Of a stretch of DNA of 64,000 nucleotides, positions 42,670 to 51,616 are shown one piece after another. This DNA comes from Bradyrhizobium diversitatis (GTDB lineage Bacteria; Pseudomonadota; Alphaproteobacteria; Rhizobiales; Xanthobacteraceae). The DNA lies in NCBI RefSeq assembly GCF_016031635.1, contig NZ_JACEGD010000014.1, positions 96,003-160,002 on the forward strand. The letters run 5' to 3'. The position numbers and the translations under genes were made by a program. Under the pieces are notes generated by a model. The model searched no databases, was not told the origin of the DNA, and worked only from the letters and a program-made list of their open reading frames with translations. Position 1 is the first letter of the stretch; the number at the start of each line of letters is the position of its first letter.

Positions 42670-43692
42670 TCAGATCAGGAAGTGATCCTGCATCCACTGC
42701 ATGCCGGCGGCGTTGGCCTTGGTCACGACCGGGCCGTCGGTGACGACGTTCTTCGGGATTCCCTGTCCGCTCTTCTCGCCGCCGACCACGGCCGACACGC
42801 CTGCAATGATGGCGCCGCCATGGATGCGGCAGGAGGGATTGCGCACCGTGGCGAACATGCGGCCCTCGCTCACGGCCTGGATCGCCGGCGGCATGGCATC
42901 GACGCCGCCGATCAGGATGTTGGTGCGGCCCCGCGCCTTCATGATGTTGGCGGCGGCGAGTGCCATGTCGTCATTGTGGAAGAACGCGGCGTCGATCTGC
43001 GGGTATTTCGTCAGGTAGGTTTCCCAGAGGCGGGCGGTCTTGGAGACGTCCCAGTCGGCCGGCTGGGTGTCGAGCACCTCGATGCCGGGGAACTGCTTGA
43101 CCACCGAGTTGAAGCCCTTGGCCCGTCCTTGCGCGCCGGTATGCCCGAGCGCGCCCTGCGTCATGATGATCTTGCCCTTGCCGCCCATGGCGTTGCACAG
43201 CGCCTGCGTCACCGAGGCGCCCATGAACTCGTTGTCGGGCGCGAGGAAGGAGTGGACGTTGATCTGGTCGAGCGGCGCGATCAGCGTGTCCATGTCGATC
43301 ACGGGCGTGCCGGCGTCGATCATCTTCTGCACGGGCTGGGTGAGGGTGCCGATGCCGAAGGCCTGGATCGCGACGAAATCCCATTTCTGCGAGGCCATGT
43401 TGTCGATCGCCGCGCGCTGCTTCACCGCGTCGAGCTGGCCGTCGAACCAGGTGACTTCGACGTTGAACAGCTTGCCCCAGAATTCCGCGGCCTGCTTGCC
43501 TTGCGCGCACCATGTGGCCTGGAGGCCGGCATTGGAGAAGGCCGCCTTCAGCGGTTTCTCGCTGCGTCCGACCGCGGCTGCCAGTGCGGGGTTTATGCCC
43601 ATGCTGCCGAGGATGGCAGTTGCGGCGCCGGCGGTCGCTGCCGCCTGAAGAAGATCGCGCCTCGTCGTCGAGAAATCTTTCGTCCCGGACAT
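42670..43692 (-). CDS. Sugar ABC transporter substrate-binding protein with a Tat-type signal
   Basis: 340 residues, periplasmic binding protein of the ribose/galactose class (LacI-like fold). The N-terminus carries TTRRDLLQAAATAGAAT, a twin-arginine signal. ATG 43692 is preferred because it lies just ahead of the Tat motif; a longer frame reaches 43782. First gene of the three-gene operon. The ligand is unknown, since the binding-site residues cannot be interpreted without a structure. Confidence 0.9.
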   Translation of the reverse strand: MSGTKDFSTTRRDLLQAAATAGAATAILGSMGINPALAAAVGRSEKPLKAAFSNAGLQATWCAQGKQAAEFWGKLFNVEVTWFDGQLDAVKQRAAIDNMASQKWDFVAIQAFGIGTLTQPVQKMIDAGTPVIDMDTLIAPLDQINVHSFLAPDNEFMGASVTQALCNAMGGKGKIIMTQGALGHTGAQGRAKGFNSVVKQFPGIEVLDTQPADWDVSKTARLWETYLTKYPQIDAAFFHNDDMALAAANIMKARGRTNILIGGVDAMPPAIQAVSEGRMFATVRNPSCRIHGGAIIAGVSAVVGGEKSGQGIPKNVVTDGPVVTKANAAGMQWMQDHFLI

Positions 43693-44215
43693 CGCTCGCT
43701 CCCATGTATATCTTGTCGTCGGCGCGTCATTGCTTGCGCGACCGATCTCCGAAAGTCTCTCACAAGAGTTGTTGGCACTCAATCTGCAATCAACCGCGAG
43801 ATCGCAGCAAGCCAGTGTTGGTGCAGCGCAAAGCGTCGGGCCGGAGCGGCGGCGAATGCGTCGATATCCATGAGGCAGTGTATCCCAGGCCTGCGCGATC
43901 TCCGGCGTCCACTTATGTCAAGCAGATCGCGGAGCGTATCCCTGACGACGCGGGCGTGCCGTAAGCATCGTGCGAGGCGACCTCGCAGGCGATCAGCCGG
44001 AAATGCCCGCGGGGCGCTCAACGGCGAAGTCGAGGATCGCTTCGATCGTCTATGCGAGCGTCGATCCCTCGCCAACTCGCTGCCTTCGAGCGGAACATCG
44101 CTGCGTTTTCAGATGGAGCTCGAACAGACGTTGGTTAACGGGCGGCATGTGATCGCCGCGCGTGGTCTAGGATTGGATGAGAGGCCACGTTCATCGGCAG
44201 TTCAGCTGCGCGGGT
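43693..44215. other. Gap upstream of the sugar ABC operon
   Basis: Should contain the promoter of the minus-strand operon. Long frames on the plus strand are antisense artefacts that continue through the transporter genes. No other feature seen. Confidence 0.4.
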
Positions 44216-44244
44216 AAAAAAAGAGCGGGGCCCTGGCCCCGCTC
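44216..44244 (-). terminator. Rho-independent terminator on the minus strand
   Basis: A perfect 10-base stem GAGCGGGGCC/GGCCCCGCTC (44223-44244, 2-base loop) followed on the minus strand by seven U (A-run at 44216-44222). No minus-strand protein gene ends here, so it probably ends a small RNA. Confidence 0.8.
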
Positions 44245-44379
44245 GAAAATTGTGTCGACCCTATTATCCCCGATTCTAAGATTTGCTCTTGATTGACGGG
44301 GCGACGCTGCGTTTTGCGCGCCAGGGGCTCCTCCCGAGACTTGGACCACCAGACTTCGACCTCGCGGCCAGCCTGAGCA
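44223..44379 (-). ncRNA. Candidate small RNA
   Basis: A minus-strand transcript of roughly 155-165 bases is predicted between a promoter (ATGACA at 44409-44414, 17-base spacer, TAGCAT at 44386-44391, reading on the minus strand) and the strong terminator at 44216-44244. Its 5' end TTGCTC can pair with an internal GAGCAA. No open frame of note lies inside. The family is not recognised. Confidence 0.45.
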
Positions 44380-44385
44380 AGGGGG

Positions 44386-44414
44386 ATGCTAGATCAACTT
44401 TTCTCACTTGTCAT
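44386..44414 (-). promoter_or_regulatory. Sigma70-like promoter for the candidate small RNA
   Basis: On the minus strand ATGACA, a 17-base spacer, then TAGCAT. The expected start lies near 44379. Confidence 0.4.
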
Positions 44415-44664
44415 CATTTTCGGCAACGAATGTTCAAAATTCGAGCAGTTAACGAAACGATCGAGATCAAATTCACCTAAATATATGACAAGTATAAGAT
44501 ATTTGTGGACAGACGGGGATGGTTGCCCTGCCTTAAATGGCGGACGGGCACCGGTGCTGGAGCGCGCCGACCACAGTCTTCGAGAAATTTGCGCTGGGCC
44601 AAGAAGGCGGCGGAACTGACCTCGACTCAGCCCTGACCGCAGTGTTTAGTTGGCTGACGAACGA

Positions 44665-45054
44665 ATGGTTCGGCAGATGCGCGCACGGCTACAGAAATTC
44701 CTACCCATCGTCCTGCTCGCCCTGGTGATGCAGGTGCTGGCGCCGATTGCCGCGTGCTGGGCGGCCGGCCAGGCTATGGCCGATCCGCTGTCCGCCGCCG
44801 TCATCTGCCACAGCGCGGGCGAGCAGGGCGGCGGACTGAACGATCCGACCGGCTCGCCGACCGCGCATGCCGGCGCGTGCGCCCTTTGTTGCCTGGCCCA
44901 GGCCAACGCGACGCTCGATTCGCCGCCGCAGGTTGCGCTCGCCACTCCCTTGCGTCACCCCGAACGTGTCGTGTGGCTCGCCGCGGATGTGTCCGCCATC
45001 CCCGCTTACAAGGGCTCGAGCGCCCAAGCTCGCGCACCCCCTCGATTCTCCTGA
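44665..45054 (+). CDS. DUF2946 family protein
   Basis: 129 residues with an N-terminal hydrophobic segment (FLPIVLLALVMQVLAPIAAC) and the cysteine-rich motif GACALCCLAQA near residue 75. DUF2946 proteins are small membrane or periplasmic proteins often found beside copper-regulated TonB receptors, as here. ATG 44665 was chosen over an upstream TTG at 44650. First gene of the copper operon. Confidence 0.8.
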   Translation: MVRQMRARLQKFLPIVLLALVMQVLAPIAACWAAGQAMADPLSAAVICHSAGEQGGGLNDPTGSPTAHAGACALCCLAQANATLDSPPQVALATPLRHPERVVWLAADVSAIPAYKGSSAQARAPPRFS

Positions 45055-45149
45055 CGTAGCGACAAACCGAACCATTGGCGCGCGCCGTTGCCGTGCCGAT
45101 GGCGTGTGCAATGGACCGGCCGACGTGCCGGATGTCAGGAATTCAAGAG

Positions 45150-47549
45150 ATGTTACGCATTCGTGCGATCAGCCGCGCGAGCCTGCCCGTGCTTTGCGGG
45201 CTGGTGTCCTCGATCGGCTCGGACGCGCTGGCTCAGGGCGCCTCGGAAGCGCTTCCCGCGGTGACCGTTGAGGCGCCGCAGCCTTCGCGCCCCAAACCAA
45301 TCACCCGGCCATCGCGACTGCGCTCAGCTTCGGCGGGACGCGCAGCCAGATCCGTTGCGCAGAACGCGACCGCCAGCGCGCCGGCCCAAAACCTGGTCGG
45401 GTCTGCCGGCGCAGCGCGGGCTGGACTCAATCAATCGCCGGCCGGCCAGACCGCGACGACCATCGATCGCAGCCAGTTCGACAATCGCCCCGCGTTTTCG
45501 GTCAGCGACGTCTTGCGCGACAGTCCGGGCATTTCGATCAAGCAGGGCAATGGCCCCCGTGATTTCGGAATCTCGATTCGCGGATCCAACGCCCGCAACG
45601 GCTTCGCCATCCGCAATCTCGTGATCTTCGACGACGGCTTCCCGGTGACGCAACCGGACGGCCTGTCGCGGAGCGACCTGATCGATCCCCACGCCTATGG
45701 CGCGATCGACGTGATCCGCGGCCCCTCCTCGGCGCTCTACGGCAACTACGCGACCGGGGGCGCGCTGAATTTCCGGACGAGGCCCGGCGGCACGATCGAC
45801 GGCGTCGAATATGGCGTGGACGGCGGCAGCTACGGTTATCTCAACAACTACCTGGCCGCCGGCAAGAAGGTCGGGAATTTCGAGGGCTCGCTGTTCGCGA
45901 GCGACGTGCGGGGCGATGGCTATATCGGCAACAGCTGGTACAATACCCAGACCGTCAATTTCCTCGGCACGCTCAAGGCGACGCCGGACGACCGCTTCAC
46001 GGTCAAGATCATCAACAATGACCTCAGCACGCGATTGCCGATCCGGCAGTCGCTGAACCAGTACGACGTCAATCCGTTCCAGCAGGGATGTGCTACTGGT
46101 GCCACCGCCGCGCCGGGATGCGGGACGGTCAGGCTGTTCAACAACGGCTTCAACGCAACTGCCGGAACCGACACGGAAACGGCCCTGCAGGCGGGCCTCG
46201 GCCGCAACGACCGGCGGACCATCGTCGGCGGCCGGTGGGAGCATGATTTCGACAACACGATGACGTGGCGCAACCAGTTCGTGTTCGACGACAGGAACAT
46301 CAGCCAGCCGACTGGACAGACCAGCTCGATCGGAGATTTTCCGTCGTACAATTACATGAGCGATCTCACCAAGCGCGGCGAGATTCTCGGAATGGAGGCC
46401 ACCGCGTTCTTCGGCGCCTTCTACAACACTCTGACGGCGTCGAGTGACACGCGAAATGTGATGCCGGGGGGCAATGCCACGCTCGGCAGGCTCTCGAGCA
46501 ATCTCTTCAGCGAAACGATCAATTATGGTGTGCGTGCCAGGGAAGAGCTCAGGCTGACGACCTCGCTGACGGCGGTCGCCGGCATTGGTTGGGAGACCAC
46601 GCTACTCAAGGGGACAAACACCGCGTATGCGTACGCGGGTCCCACCGGCATCACCACGACAACCCTGACGACCGCAGACCGGCAGTTTCAGAATGCCGCG
46701 CCGGAGTTGGCGCTGCTGTACAATCTCAACAACGAATGGCTCTTCCGCGGACGAGTTGCCACGGGATACGGCACTCCGCAGGTTTCGAACCTCTTCGTCC
46801 TTCCGACGGGTTTGTCCGGCAACAATACGCAGCTCCAAACCCAGAAGAATCTGGGTTACGACCTCGGTTTCGATTGGACGCCGAACAACACGCTCAAGCT
46901 CAGCGCGACCGGCTTCTACGAGTTCTTCCGCAACGAGATCGTCAGTCAGGCGACTCCGATTGCGGGCATATCCTATACGTTCAACGCGCCACGGTCGGAG
47001 CACCGCGGCATCGAGCTCGCCGTTGACTGGAAGTTCTATCCGGGCTGGCGGTTCACGGCGGCCTACACCTATCTCGACGAGGTCTACACCGAGTATGTCG
47101 AGAACATCACCAATGGGGCGGTGTTCAGCTTCAACCGGGCAGGCAACAAGATTCCCGGCATCTCCCCCAACGAGCTGACGGCGCGAATTGGATATGACGA
47201 GTTCGCCGGGCCGCTTGCAGGTCTCGGAGGCTTTGTCGAACTGCAGTGGAAGGACTCCTTCTACATGGACAATGCGAATCTGCTGAAGGCACCCGGCTAT
47301 GAGCTGGTCAATTTGAACGTTCACTACAAGACCGATCTGGTGTCGGACACCTTCAGATCGCTGAATCTGTTTCTCGAGGTCAGGAACGTATTCGACCGGA
47401 CCTACATCGCTTCGGCAAACAACATCGCCAACACGGTGACGGCGGCCGGCCTTCAAAATCCTGCGAGTGTGCTCGCAAACACCACAGGATCGATCTATGC
47501 CGGCTCGCCGCGCGCCTTCGTTGCGGGTATGAAGGTGGCGTTCAAATGA
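45150..47549 (+). CDS. TonB-dependent receptor, probable copper (pseudo)metallophore uptake
   Basis: 799 residues from ATG 45150, which has AGGA at the right distance and is followed by a signal peptide ending DALAQ. Frames continue upstream to a TTG at 45075. The TonB-box-like ALPAVTVEAPQ is near residue 35, then plug (VIRGPSSALYGNYATGGALN) and barrel. The context (DUF2946 before, redoxin and PCu(A)C after) indicates copper, analogous to PcuB of B. diazoefficiens, but the ligand is not shown. Its stop overlaps the next gene (ATGA). Confidence 0.88.
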   Translation: MLRIRAISRASLPVLCGLVSSIGSDALAQGASEALPAVTVEAPQPSRPKPITRPSRLRSASAGRAARSVAQNATASAPAQNLVGSAGAARAGLNQSPAGQTATTIDRSQFDNRPAFSVSDVLRDSPGISIKQGNGPRDFGISIRGSNARNGFAIRNLVIFDDGFPVTQPDGLSRSDLIDPHAYGAIDVIRGPSSALYGNYATGGALNFRTRPGGTIDGVEYGVDGGSYGYLNNYLAAGKKVGNFEGSLFASDVRGDGYIGNSWYNTQTVNFLGTLKATPDDRFTVKIINNDLSTRLPIRQSLNQYDVNPFQQGCATGATAAPGCGTVRLFNNGFNATAGTDTETALQAGLGRNDRRTIVGGRWEHDFDNTMTWRNQFVFDDRNISQPTGQTSSIGDFPSYNYMSDLTKRGEILGMEATAFFGAFYNTLTASSDTRNVMPGGNATLGRLSSNLFSETINYGVRAREELRLTTSLTAVAGIGWETTLLKGTNTAYAYAGPTGITTTTLTTADRQFQNAAPELALLYNLNNEWLFRGRVATGYGTPQVSNLFVLPTGLSGNNTQLQTQKNLGYDLGFDWTPNNTLKLSATGFYEFFRNEIVSQATPIAGISYTFNAPRSEHRGIELAVDWKFYPGWRFTAAYTYLDEVYTEYVENITNGAVFSFNRAGNKIPGISPNELTARIGYDEFAGPLAGLGGFVELQWKDSFYMDNANLLKAPGYELVNLNVHYKTDLVSDTFRSLNLFLEVRNVFDRTYIASANNIANTVTAAGLQNPASVLANTTGSIYAGSPRAFVAGMKVAFK

Positions 47550-48787
47550 ACCGAGCTATTGAAGGGAGTAGGGCATTGATCCGAACTGGCCTGCTCGGGA
47601 TCGTCGCTTTCGCCTTGCTGCAAGGTGCGGCGCTCGGACAGATGCGTGCTCCGCATGCGTCCGAAGCGGCGTGTGAGGAGCCGACGCTGCGCTGTGCAAC
47701 CAAGGCGACGCCCGCATTCGCTCCGGACGGAACGCTGTGGCTGGTCTGGATGGCGGGAGGGCAGGTCTCGGTCGCGAGCTCGCAGGATGCGGGCCGCAAT
47801 TTCTCGTTCCCCGTCCAGGTCACGACGAAGCGGCTGAACCTTGATTGGGGGCCGGATGCGCGGCCGAAGATCGTGGTCGCTCGCAAGGGCGGCATTGCCG
47901 TCGCGTTCTCGATCTTCAGGGACGAAGCCTTCAACGGCCAGGTGCTCTACACGCGTTCGACCGATGGCGGAAAGAGCTTCGCGGAGCTGAAACCCATCAC
48001 CGCAAGCAATGAGAGCCAGCGTTTCGAAGCGCTGGCGCTCGATCAGGACGGATCGGTCTTTGCGGCCTGGCTCGACAAGCGCAATCGTGTTCCCGCAAGA
48101 GAGGCGGGACGGAAGTACGAGGGAGCAGCGCTGTTCTTTGCCTCGTCTCGCGATGGCGGCGCCACCTACACCGAGGCCCATCTCGCCCGGGACGGCACCT
48201 GCGAGTGCTGCCGGTTGGGAATAGCGTTCGCGGCCCCGGGACGGCCGGCCGTGATCTTCAGGAACATCTTCGAGGGGGGCGTGCGCGATCACGCGATCAT
48301 GACGTTCACCGACGTCTCGACGCCAGGGGAAATCCATCGGGTCAGCAACGACGACTGGCAGATCAATGCCTGCCCGCACCACGGGCCCAGCCTCACCGTC
48401 GGGCAGAATGGAACCTATCACGTCGCCTGGTACACGAACGGGAAGGTGCGGAAGGGATTATTCTACGCGCACTCGCGCGACGAAGGTCGCACGTTTTCTG
48501 TGCCGATGGCGTTGGGGCGGCCGGATCGTAATCCGACGCGCCCCTTCGTGCTCGCGGGCCCGGCGGGGACGGTGATGGTGTGGAAGGAGTTCGATGGCGA
48601 GAAGACGACGGTCCAGATGACGATTTCTCACGACGATGGCGAGACCTGGTCGTCGCCGAAGGCGATATCGAGCACGACCGACACTTCCGACCATCCCTTA
48701 CTCGTCTCCAATGGCGGACAGGTCTACCTGTCATGGATGACGAAAGCGGATGGGTACCGGCTTACGGCGATCGAGGAACAACGATGA
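47546..48787 (+). CDS. Secreted BNR/sialidase-like beta-propeller protein in the copper operon
   Basis: 413 residues with signal peptide (GIVAFALLQGAALGQ). Repeated Asp-box-like segments (SQDAGRNFSF, STDGGKSFAE, SRDGGATYTE, SRDEGRTFSV, SHDDGETWSS) define a BNR propeller that databases often call exo-alpha-sialidase. The sialidase arginine triad and nucleophile are not obvious. Instead, CECC (C219, C221, C222) and CPHH (C276, H278, H279) are candidate copper ligands. It is embedded between the TonB receptor and the thioredoxin, overlapping both by ATGA. Confidence 0.78.
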   Translation: MNRAIEGSRALIRTGLLGIVAFALLQGAALGQMRAPHASEAACEEPTLRCATKATPAFAPDGTLWLVWMAGGQVSVASSQDAGRNFSFPVQVTTKRLNLDWGPDARPKIVVARKGGIAVAFSIFRDEAFNGQVLYTRSTDGGKSFAELKPITASNESQRFEALALDQDGSVFAAWLDKRNRVPAREAGRKYEGAALFFASSRDGGATYTEAHLARDGTCECCRLGIAFAAPGRPAVIFRNIFEGGVRDHAIMTFTDVSTPGEIHRVSNDDWQINACPHHGPSLTVGQNGTYHVAWYTNGKVRKGLFYAHSRDEGRTFSVPMALGRPDRNPTRPFVLAGPAGTVMVWKEFDGEKTTVQMTISHDDGETWSSPKAISSTTDTSDHPLLVSNGGQVYLSWMTKADGYRLTAIEEQR

Positions 48788-49281
48788 GACGTCGATTTGC
48801 AGCTATTGTAGGTCTGGGTATCCTGATCGCATCGGCGCCTGCCCTCGGAGCGCCTCCGGGCCTCAAGCCGTTCGAACGCGGCACGTGGCAAGGCGTGCTG
48901 AGGGGGCATGCAGGTCGTCCCACGCTCGTGCATTTCTGGGGCGTGACCTGCGGGCCCTGCAAAGTCGAGCTGCCGCTGCTCGGGAAGTTTGCGAAGGACC
49001 ATCCTGAAATCGATGTCGTCACGGTCAGCGCGGACCTCGTGCCGAACCTGCCGGCGGCGACGCAATCGATGCTCGACAAGGCGGGGCTGTCGTCGACCGA
49101 GAACTTCATCTTCAACGACGGCTTTGTCGAGCGCTTGCGGTTCGAGATCGATCCTGCCTGGCAGGGCGACATCCCCAGGACGATGCTCATCTCTCGGGAC
49201 GGGAGCATCACGACGATCGAAGGCTCCGCCGAAATGTCCGACCTGGAGAAATGGTCGGCGCAGCAGCTCTCCAAACACTGA
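48784..49281 (+). CDS. TlpA-like periplasmic thioredoxin
   Basis: 165 residues with signal peptide (IVGLGILIASAPALGA) and thioredoxin fold. Active site is HFWGVTCGPCKVELP (C56, C59). In the copper operon a TlpA/ScoI-type reductase would keep cysteines of the copper proteins or cytochrome oxidase CuA reduced. ATG 48784 overlaps the previous stop; the frame is open further upstream but that part lies in another gene. Confidence 0.85.
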   Translation: MRRRFAAIVGLGILIASAPALGAPPGLKPFERGTWQGVLRGHAGRPTLVHFWGVTCGPCKVELPLLGKFAKDHPEIDVVTVSADLVPNLPAATQSMLDKAGLSSTENFIFNDGFVERLRFEIDPAWQGDIPRTMLISRDGSITTIEGSAEMSDLEKWSAQQLSKH

Positions 49282-49308
49282 AATTCAATTTGCAAAGGAA
49301 ATACCGAT

Positions 49309-49845
49309 ATGAAGACAAGGCTGAAAGATGTGCTGCTCGCTGCGTTCGCTCTTGCATTCTGCGCAGCGCCGGCGATCGCCGACGACGTCAAGGCCGGCGA
49401 TCTCGTCATCTCGCAGGCGTGGAGCCGTGCGACGCCGGGCGGCGCCAAGGTCGCCGGCGGCTATCTGATCATCGAGAACAAGGGAACCGCCGCGGACAGG
49501 CTGGTCGGCGTGTCCGCCGATATCGCCGGCAAGGCCGAGATCCACGAGATGGCCATGGACAACGGCGTGATGAAGATGCGCCAGCTCGACAAGGGACTGG
49601 CGATCGATCCCGGCAAGACGGTGAAGCTCGCGCCCGGCGGCCATCACCTGATGCTCCAGGAGCTGAAGGGCCCGTTCAAGCAGGGCGACAAGGTGCCCGT
49701 GACGCTGCAATTCGAGAAGGCCGGCAAGGTCGCCGTCTCTCTCGACGTCCAGGGCGTCGGCGCGCAGGCGCCGGGCGATGCGGGGCACTCGGGTCACATG
49801 GACATGAAGAAAATGCCGGATCACTCGGGAATGAAGATGAAGTGA
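49309..49845 (+). CDS. PCu(A)C-family periplasmic copper chaperone
   Basis: 178 residues with signal peptide (LAAFALAFCAAPAIA). The DUF461 core has Cu(I) ligands H79, M90, H113 and M115 in HEMAMDNGVMKM and GGHHLML. The C-terminal tail is His/Met rich (GHSGHMDMKKMPDHSGMKMK), extending copper-binding capacity as in other PCu(A)C proteins. It delivers copper for CuA/CuB assembly. Last intact gene of the operon. Confidence 0.92.
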   Translation: MKTRLKDVLLAAFALAFCAAPAIADDVKAGDLVISQAWSRATPGGAKVAGGYLIIENKGTAADRLVGVSADIAGKAEIHEMAMDNGVMKMRQLDKGLAIDPGKTVKLAPGGHHLMLQELKGPFKQGDKVPVTLQFEKAGKVAVSLDVQGVGAQAPGDAGHSGHMDMKKMPDHSGMKMK

Positions 49846-49874
49846 GACCGGTCTCTGCTCTCGGGAGACCGAGC

Positions 49875-50041
49875 ATGTCGGCCGGCGCGGACGATTTCGT
49901 GCTTCAGCTCATGACCGGCGAGGGGACGCCGCTCGAGTCGAGTTACCCTTCGCCGGCCGCTGGCATGTGCGGATCGACGCGTTGGTGACTTACTTCGAGA
50001 GGATCGTGCTGGAAGATGAACTCGTGGTGGCGCCGCCCTAG
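49875..50041 (+). pseudogene. Decayed end of a CopC/CopD (YcnJ-like) copper protein gene
   Basis: A frame beginning SAGADDFVLQLMTGEGTPLE runs into a different frame reading ELPFAGRWHVRIDALVT then YFERIVLEDELVVAPP and a stop at 50039-50041. Both pieces look like the start and end of the C-terminal YtkA-like domain of alphaproteobacterial CopC-CopD proteins. The middle is deleted and the frame broken. In B. diazoefficiens such a gene (pcuE) closes the pcu operon. Confidence 0.55.
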
Positions 50042-50206
50042 GCTCGCCGACTTTGCAGGGCATGCTGCTGCTCAAGCCGAACCTGAAGTCGACGGAAAAA
50101 TGACAGGAATTCCGCCGCGTTAGCGGCTTTTCCTCATTCCCGGTCTTGTGTTTTCGCTCCCAATCCGGTTTCACTGCGGGCGATCACTGATTCCCAGAGT
50201 ATTACC

Positions 50207-51526
50207 ATGCGGTTGTCGCGGTTCTTTCTGCCCATCCTGAAGGAAAATCCGAAAGAGGCGGAGATCGTCTCGCATCGGCTGATGCTGCGCGCCGGCATGA
50301 TCCGGCAGGAGGCCGCCGGCATCTATGCCTGGCTGCCGCTCGGTTTCCGCGTGCTGAAGAAGATCGAGCAGATCGTGCGTGAGGAGCAGGACCGGTCCGG
50401 CGCGATCGAGGTATTGATGCCGACCTTGCAGCTCGCCGATCTCTGGCGCGAGAGCGGCCGCTACGATGCCTATGGCCCGGAGATGCTGCGTATCGCCGAC
50501 CGCCACAAGCGCGAGCTGTTGTACGGGCCGACCAACGAGGAAATGATCACCGAGATCTTCCGCGCCTACGTGAAGTCCTACAAGAACCTGCCGCTCAATC
50601 TCTATCATATCCAATGGAAATTCCGCGACGAGCAGCGCCCGCGCTTCGGCGTGATGCGCGGCCGCGAGTTCCTGATGAAGGACGCCTATTCGTTCGACCT
50701 CAACGAGGGCGCGGCGCGCGTCGCCTACAACAAGATGTTCGTGGCCTATTTGCGCACCTTCGCGCGGATGGGGCTGAAGGCGATCCCGATGCGCGCCGAG
50801 ACCGGCCCGATCGGCGGCGATCTCAGCCACGAGTTCATCGTGCTCGCCGAAACCGGCGAATCCGGCGTCTTCATCAATCGCGACGTGCTGGACCTGCCGG
50901 TGCCGGGCGAGGATGTCGATTATGACGGCGACCTGACGCCGATCATCAAGCAATGGACCTCGGTCTATGCGGCGACGGAGGACGTTCACGACGCCGCGCG
51001 CTTCGAACGGGAAGTGCCCGCGGACAAGCGGGTCAACACCCGCGGCATCGAGGTCGGGCAGATCTTCTATTTCGGCACCAAATATTCGGAGCCGATGAAG
51101 GCGCTGGTGGCAGGCCCCGACGGGGTCGACGTGCCGATCCATGGCGGCTCCTATGGCGTCGGTGTGTCGCGCCTGTTAGGTGCCATCATCGAGGCCTGCC
51201 ATGACGATGCCGGGATCAAATGGCCGGAGGCCGTCGCGCCGTTCCGCGTGTCGATTCTCAACCTCAAGCAGGGCGATGCGGCCGTCGATGCGGCTTGCGA
51301 GAAGCTTTATGCCGAGCTCACGGCCAAGGGCGTCGACGTGCTCTACGACGACACCGATCAGCGCGCCGGCGCCAAGTTCGCCGCCGCCGACCTTATCGGC
51401 ATTCCCTGGCAGATCATGATCGGGCCGAAGGGGCTCGCCGACGGCAAGGTCGAGATCAAACGACGCAGCGACGGCGCGCGCGAGACGATGTCGCCTGCCG
51501 ACGCGGTCGCAAGACTTGTGGGCTGA
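50207..51526 (+). CDS. proS: Prolyl-tRNA synthetase, short alphaproteobacterial type
   Basis: 439 residues. Class II aminoacyl-tRNA synthetase that charges tRNA-Pro. Motif 2 is in RFGVMRGREFLMKDAYSF, motif 3 in GSYGVGVSRLLGAIIEA, and an anticodon-binding domain covers about residues 345-439. The insertion (editing) domain present in long bacterial ProS is absent, normal for this lineage. Starts a housekeeping block with lolC and lolD. Confidence 0.96.
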   Translation: MRLSRFFLPILKENPKEAEIVSHRLMLRAGMIRQEAAGIYAWLPLGFRVLKKIEQIVREEQDRSGAIEVLMPTLQLADLWRESGRYDAYGPEMLRIADRHKRELLYGPTNEEMITEIFRAYVKSYKNLPLNLYHIQWKFRDEQRPRFGVMRGREFLMKDAYSFDLNEGAARVAYNKMFVAYLRTFARMGLKAIPMRAETGPIGGDLSHEFIVLAETGESGVFINRDVLDLPVPGEDVDYDGDLTPIIKQWTSVYAATEDVHDAARFEREVPADKRVNTRGIEVGQIFYFGTKYSEPMKALVAGPDGVDVPIHGGSYGVGVSRLLGAIIEACHDDAGIKWPEAVAPFRVSILNLKQGDAAVDAACEKLYAELTAKGVDVLYDDTDQRAGAKFAAADLIGIPWQIMIGPKGLADGKVEIKRRSDGARETMSPADAVARLVG

Positions 51527-51616
51527 TAAGGCTGGTCGGCTGAATATTGTTCATCGCCCGAGATCGCGGCCGCCAATCCGGCCACAATTGACCCCGAATC
51601 ATGGGATTATCGAGCG

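Noticed and set aside
39982..44217. A 1411-residue open frame on the plus strand across the sugar ABC operon
   Set aside because: Antisense to three clear transporter genes, with His/Asp/Arg-rich composition typical of the reverse complement of GC-rich coding DNA.
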